A stretch of DNA of 64,000 nucleotides from Coriobacteriaceae bacterium (GTDB lineage Bacteria; Actinomycetota; Coriobacteriia; Coriobacteriales; Coriobacteriaceae): the NCBI GenBank assembly GCA_025992855.1, contig DAJPGB010000001.1:1550001-1614000 (forward strand), written 5' to 3'. Positions 63,085-64,000 of the stretch are shown here, in pieces (the first letter of the stretch is position 1; every line of letters starts with the position of its first letter). The notes below the pieces were generated by a model. It searched no databases. It had not been told where the DNA came from and saw nothing but the letters and a program-made list of their open reading frames with translations. The position numbers and the translations under genes were made by a program.

Positions 63085-64000
63085 ATGGACGAAATCGTCT
63101 GCGCAAACACTGCATTCCGCTATTGGCGCTGCCCACCGCAGGTGCGCGACCTCTACCCGCGCCTACCCAACTCCGAAGAAGGCTGGCGAGCTCTATCCCA
63201 AGCCCCTTTCGTAACCGACGTCCTCAAGACCCCAGTCATCACAGCAGCATCAACTCGAAGCAACCTACATTCCGAGACAAGACGGACCATCCGATGGAAC
63301 AGCGCCTATACAGAGAAGGTCTCGATCGACACGGGCATGGGCTTTAGCGTCACAGACCCTCTTCGTACGCTATTCACCATGACTCGAAGCGTTTCTTCAT
63401 GCGACCTGGTTCTGGCCATGTACGAGCTCTGCGGATGGTTTTCGGTTTTTAAACCATCGCCCGCGGTCGACATGGCACTTGAGCAAGCAAAATCAGAAGA
63501 AGAGCAGTACACCACAGAAAGTCTTTTTGAACTAGATGAAACCCAAGACGAGGCCCCATGGAAGCGAGTCTATGCTCGGGCGAGCCAGAAGGACAGCGAG
63601 AATGATCAAAGTGGGCAGCAGAATGACGGATCCGGAAATAAAGCAAACGGAAAAGGCACATCGCTCTGGATGAGAAAGCCTCTTATTGAAATAGAAGAAC
63701 TGCACAGATTTGTAGCGAAGGTTAAGGGCGAGATGTGGGGAAAACAATTCTACGAAGCCGCACGGCAGGTAATGGGTATTGCGGCTTCCCCGCTAGAAGT
63801 TGCTGGAATCATGTTGCTAAGTCTTCCGAGGCGTACTGGCGGAGCGGAGTTTAAAAACATATACGTCAACGACTTAACACCGCTGTCGAATTCAGCTCGA
63901 AAAATCGCAGGTCAGAAAATCTGTTACGGCGATATCGTCATCGTAAACCCAATAATAATGAAAGCTGTGATTAACGAACTTCAGGGAGAGGTTATCCATG
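63085..64000 (+). CDS. Unrecognised protein (partial, runs off window)
   Basis: At least 305 codons remain open to the window edge. It begins MDEIVCANTAFRYWRCPPQV with GGGGAGG five bases upstream of ATG 63085. The middle (SSCDLVLAMYELCGWFSVFK) is followed by a low-complexity Gln/Asn/Gly linker (ENDQSGQQNDGSGNK), then a helical domain (FYEAARQVMGIAASPLEVAG). It resembles lineage-specific proteins of gut Coriobacteriia that I remember as uncharacterised. No catalytic motif is visible before the edge. Confidence 0.7.
   Translation, partial: MDEIVCANTAFRYWRCPPQVRDLYPRLPNSEEGWRALSQAPFVTDVLKTPVITAASTRSNLHSETRRTIRWNSAYTEKVSIDTGMGFSVTDPLRTLFTMTRSVSSCDLVLAMYELCGWFSVFKPSPAVDMALEQAKSEEEQYTTESLFELDETQDEAPWKRVYARASQKDSENDQSGQQNDGSGNKANGKGTSLWMRKPLIEIEELHRFVAKVKGEMWGKQFYEAARQVMGIAASPLEVAGIMLLSLPRRTGGAEFKNIYVNDLTPLSNSARKIAGQKICYGDIVIVNPIIMKAVINELQGEVIH

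Overview
The window reads as a chromosomal segment of a high-GC gut actinobacterium of class Coriobacteriia, most likely Collinsella or a close relative. This is inferred from gene content (paired GlgC/GlgD, a single-chain serine dehydratase, an LPxTG surface protein, a LoaP-headed polysaccharide locus) and codon use. No rRNA or marker search was possible.

Layout. (1) 1-10.6 kb holds housekeeping genes: the 5' part of an L-serine dehydratase and metK on the minus strand, then gltX, priA, def, fmt and rsmB on the plus strand, then a small FmdB-type zinc-ribbon gene on the minus strand. Several intergenic gaps carry long, near-perfect palindromes. (2) 10.6-23.8 kb is a complete glycogen/alpha-glucan locus on the minus strand: glgB, glgP, glgC, glgD and glgA in one run, followed by a giant GH13-GH77 fusion. 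GlgA and GlgB carry long Lys/Ala/Thr/Pro tails resembling histone H1. (3) 24.1-26.7 kb: a HAD phosphatase, thiamine pyrophosphokinase, tRNA-Ala(GGC) with a clear promoter and terminator, and a RhuM-Fic protein lying behind a LexA-type box. (4) 27.3-42.2 kb: an exopolysaccharide/capsule operon. It opens with a long structured leader and a LoaP/NusG-type antiterminator. CapD-like dehydratase, DegT aminotransferase, initiating sugar transferase, three glycosyltransferases, EpsG-like polymerase, TupA-like ATP-grasp protein, Wzx flippase, acetyltransferase, epimerase and UDP-glucose dehydrogenase follow. Two poly-G tracts (G10 and G8) lie at positions where slippage would change coding, pointing to phase variation.

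(5) 42.9-55.9 kb is an accessory island with the look of a defence island. It contains a PHP-SMC (TrlF-like) ATPase with a small overlapping partner, a very large protein with a HEPN-like R-x4-H motif, a membrane-anchored protein, and a four-gene set (EEP nuclease, two unknown soluble proteins, a four-helix membrane protein). The last two genes of that set recall RexA/RexB in layout. Three decayed copies of one IS1595-type insertion sequence, all in the same orientation, separate the modules. (6) 56.1-62.5 kb: an LPKTG surface protein, a membrane-anchored unknown, then toxin-antitoxin-like units. These are a small unknown with an MNT nucleotidyltransferase; a DUF3990 ADP-ribosyltransferase-like protein with an XRE regulator behind a perfect 53-bp palindromic promoter; and a small protein with a Doc toxin, followed by a DUF3825-like protein. 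(7) The end holds tRNA-Val(CAC) and the 5' part of an unrecognised gene running off the window.

The glycogen genes form one metabolic unit: ADP-glucose synthesis, polymerisation, branching, phosphorolysis and glucan rearrangement. The polysaccharide genes form one assembly line: lipid-linked initiation, sugar addition, flipping, polymerisation and decoration. The candidates for undescribed biology are the IS-partitioned island, the palindrome-controlled DUF3990 unit and the tailed glycogen enzymes.
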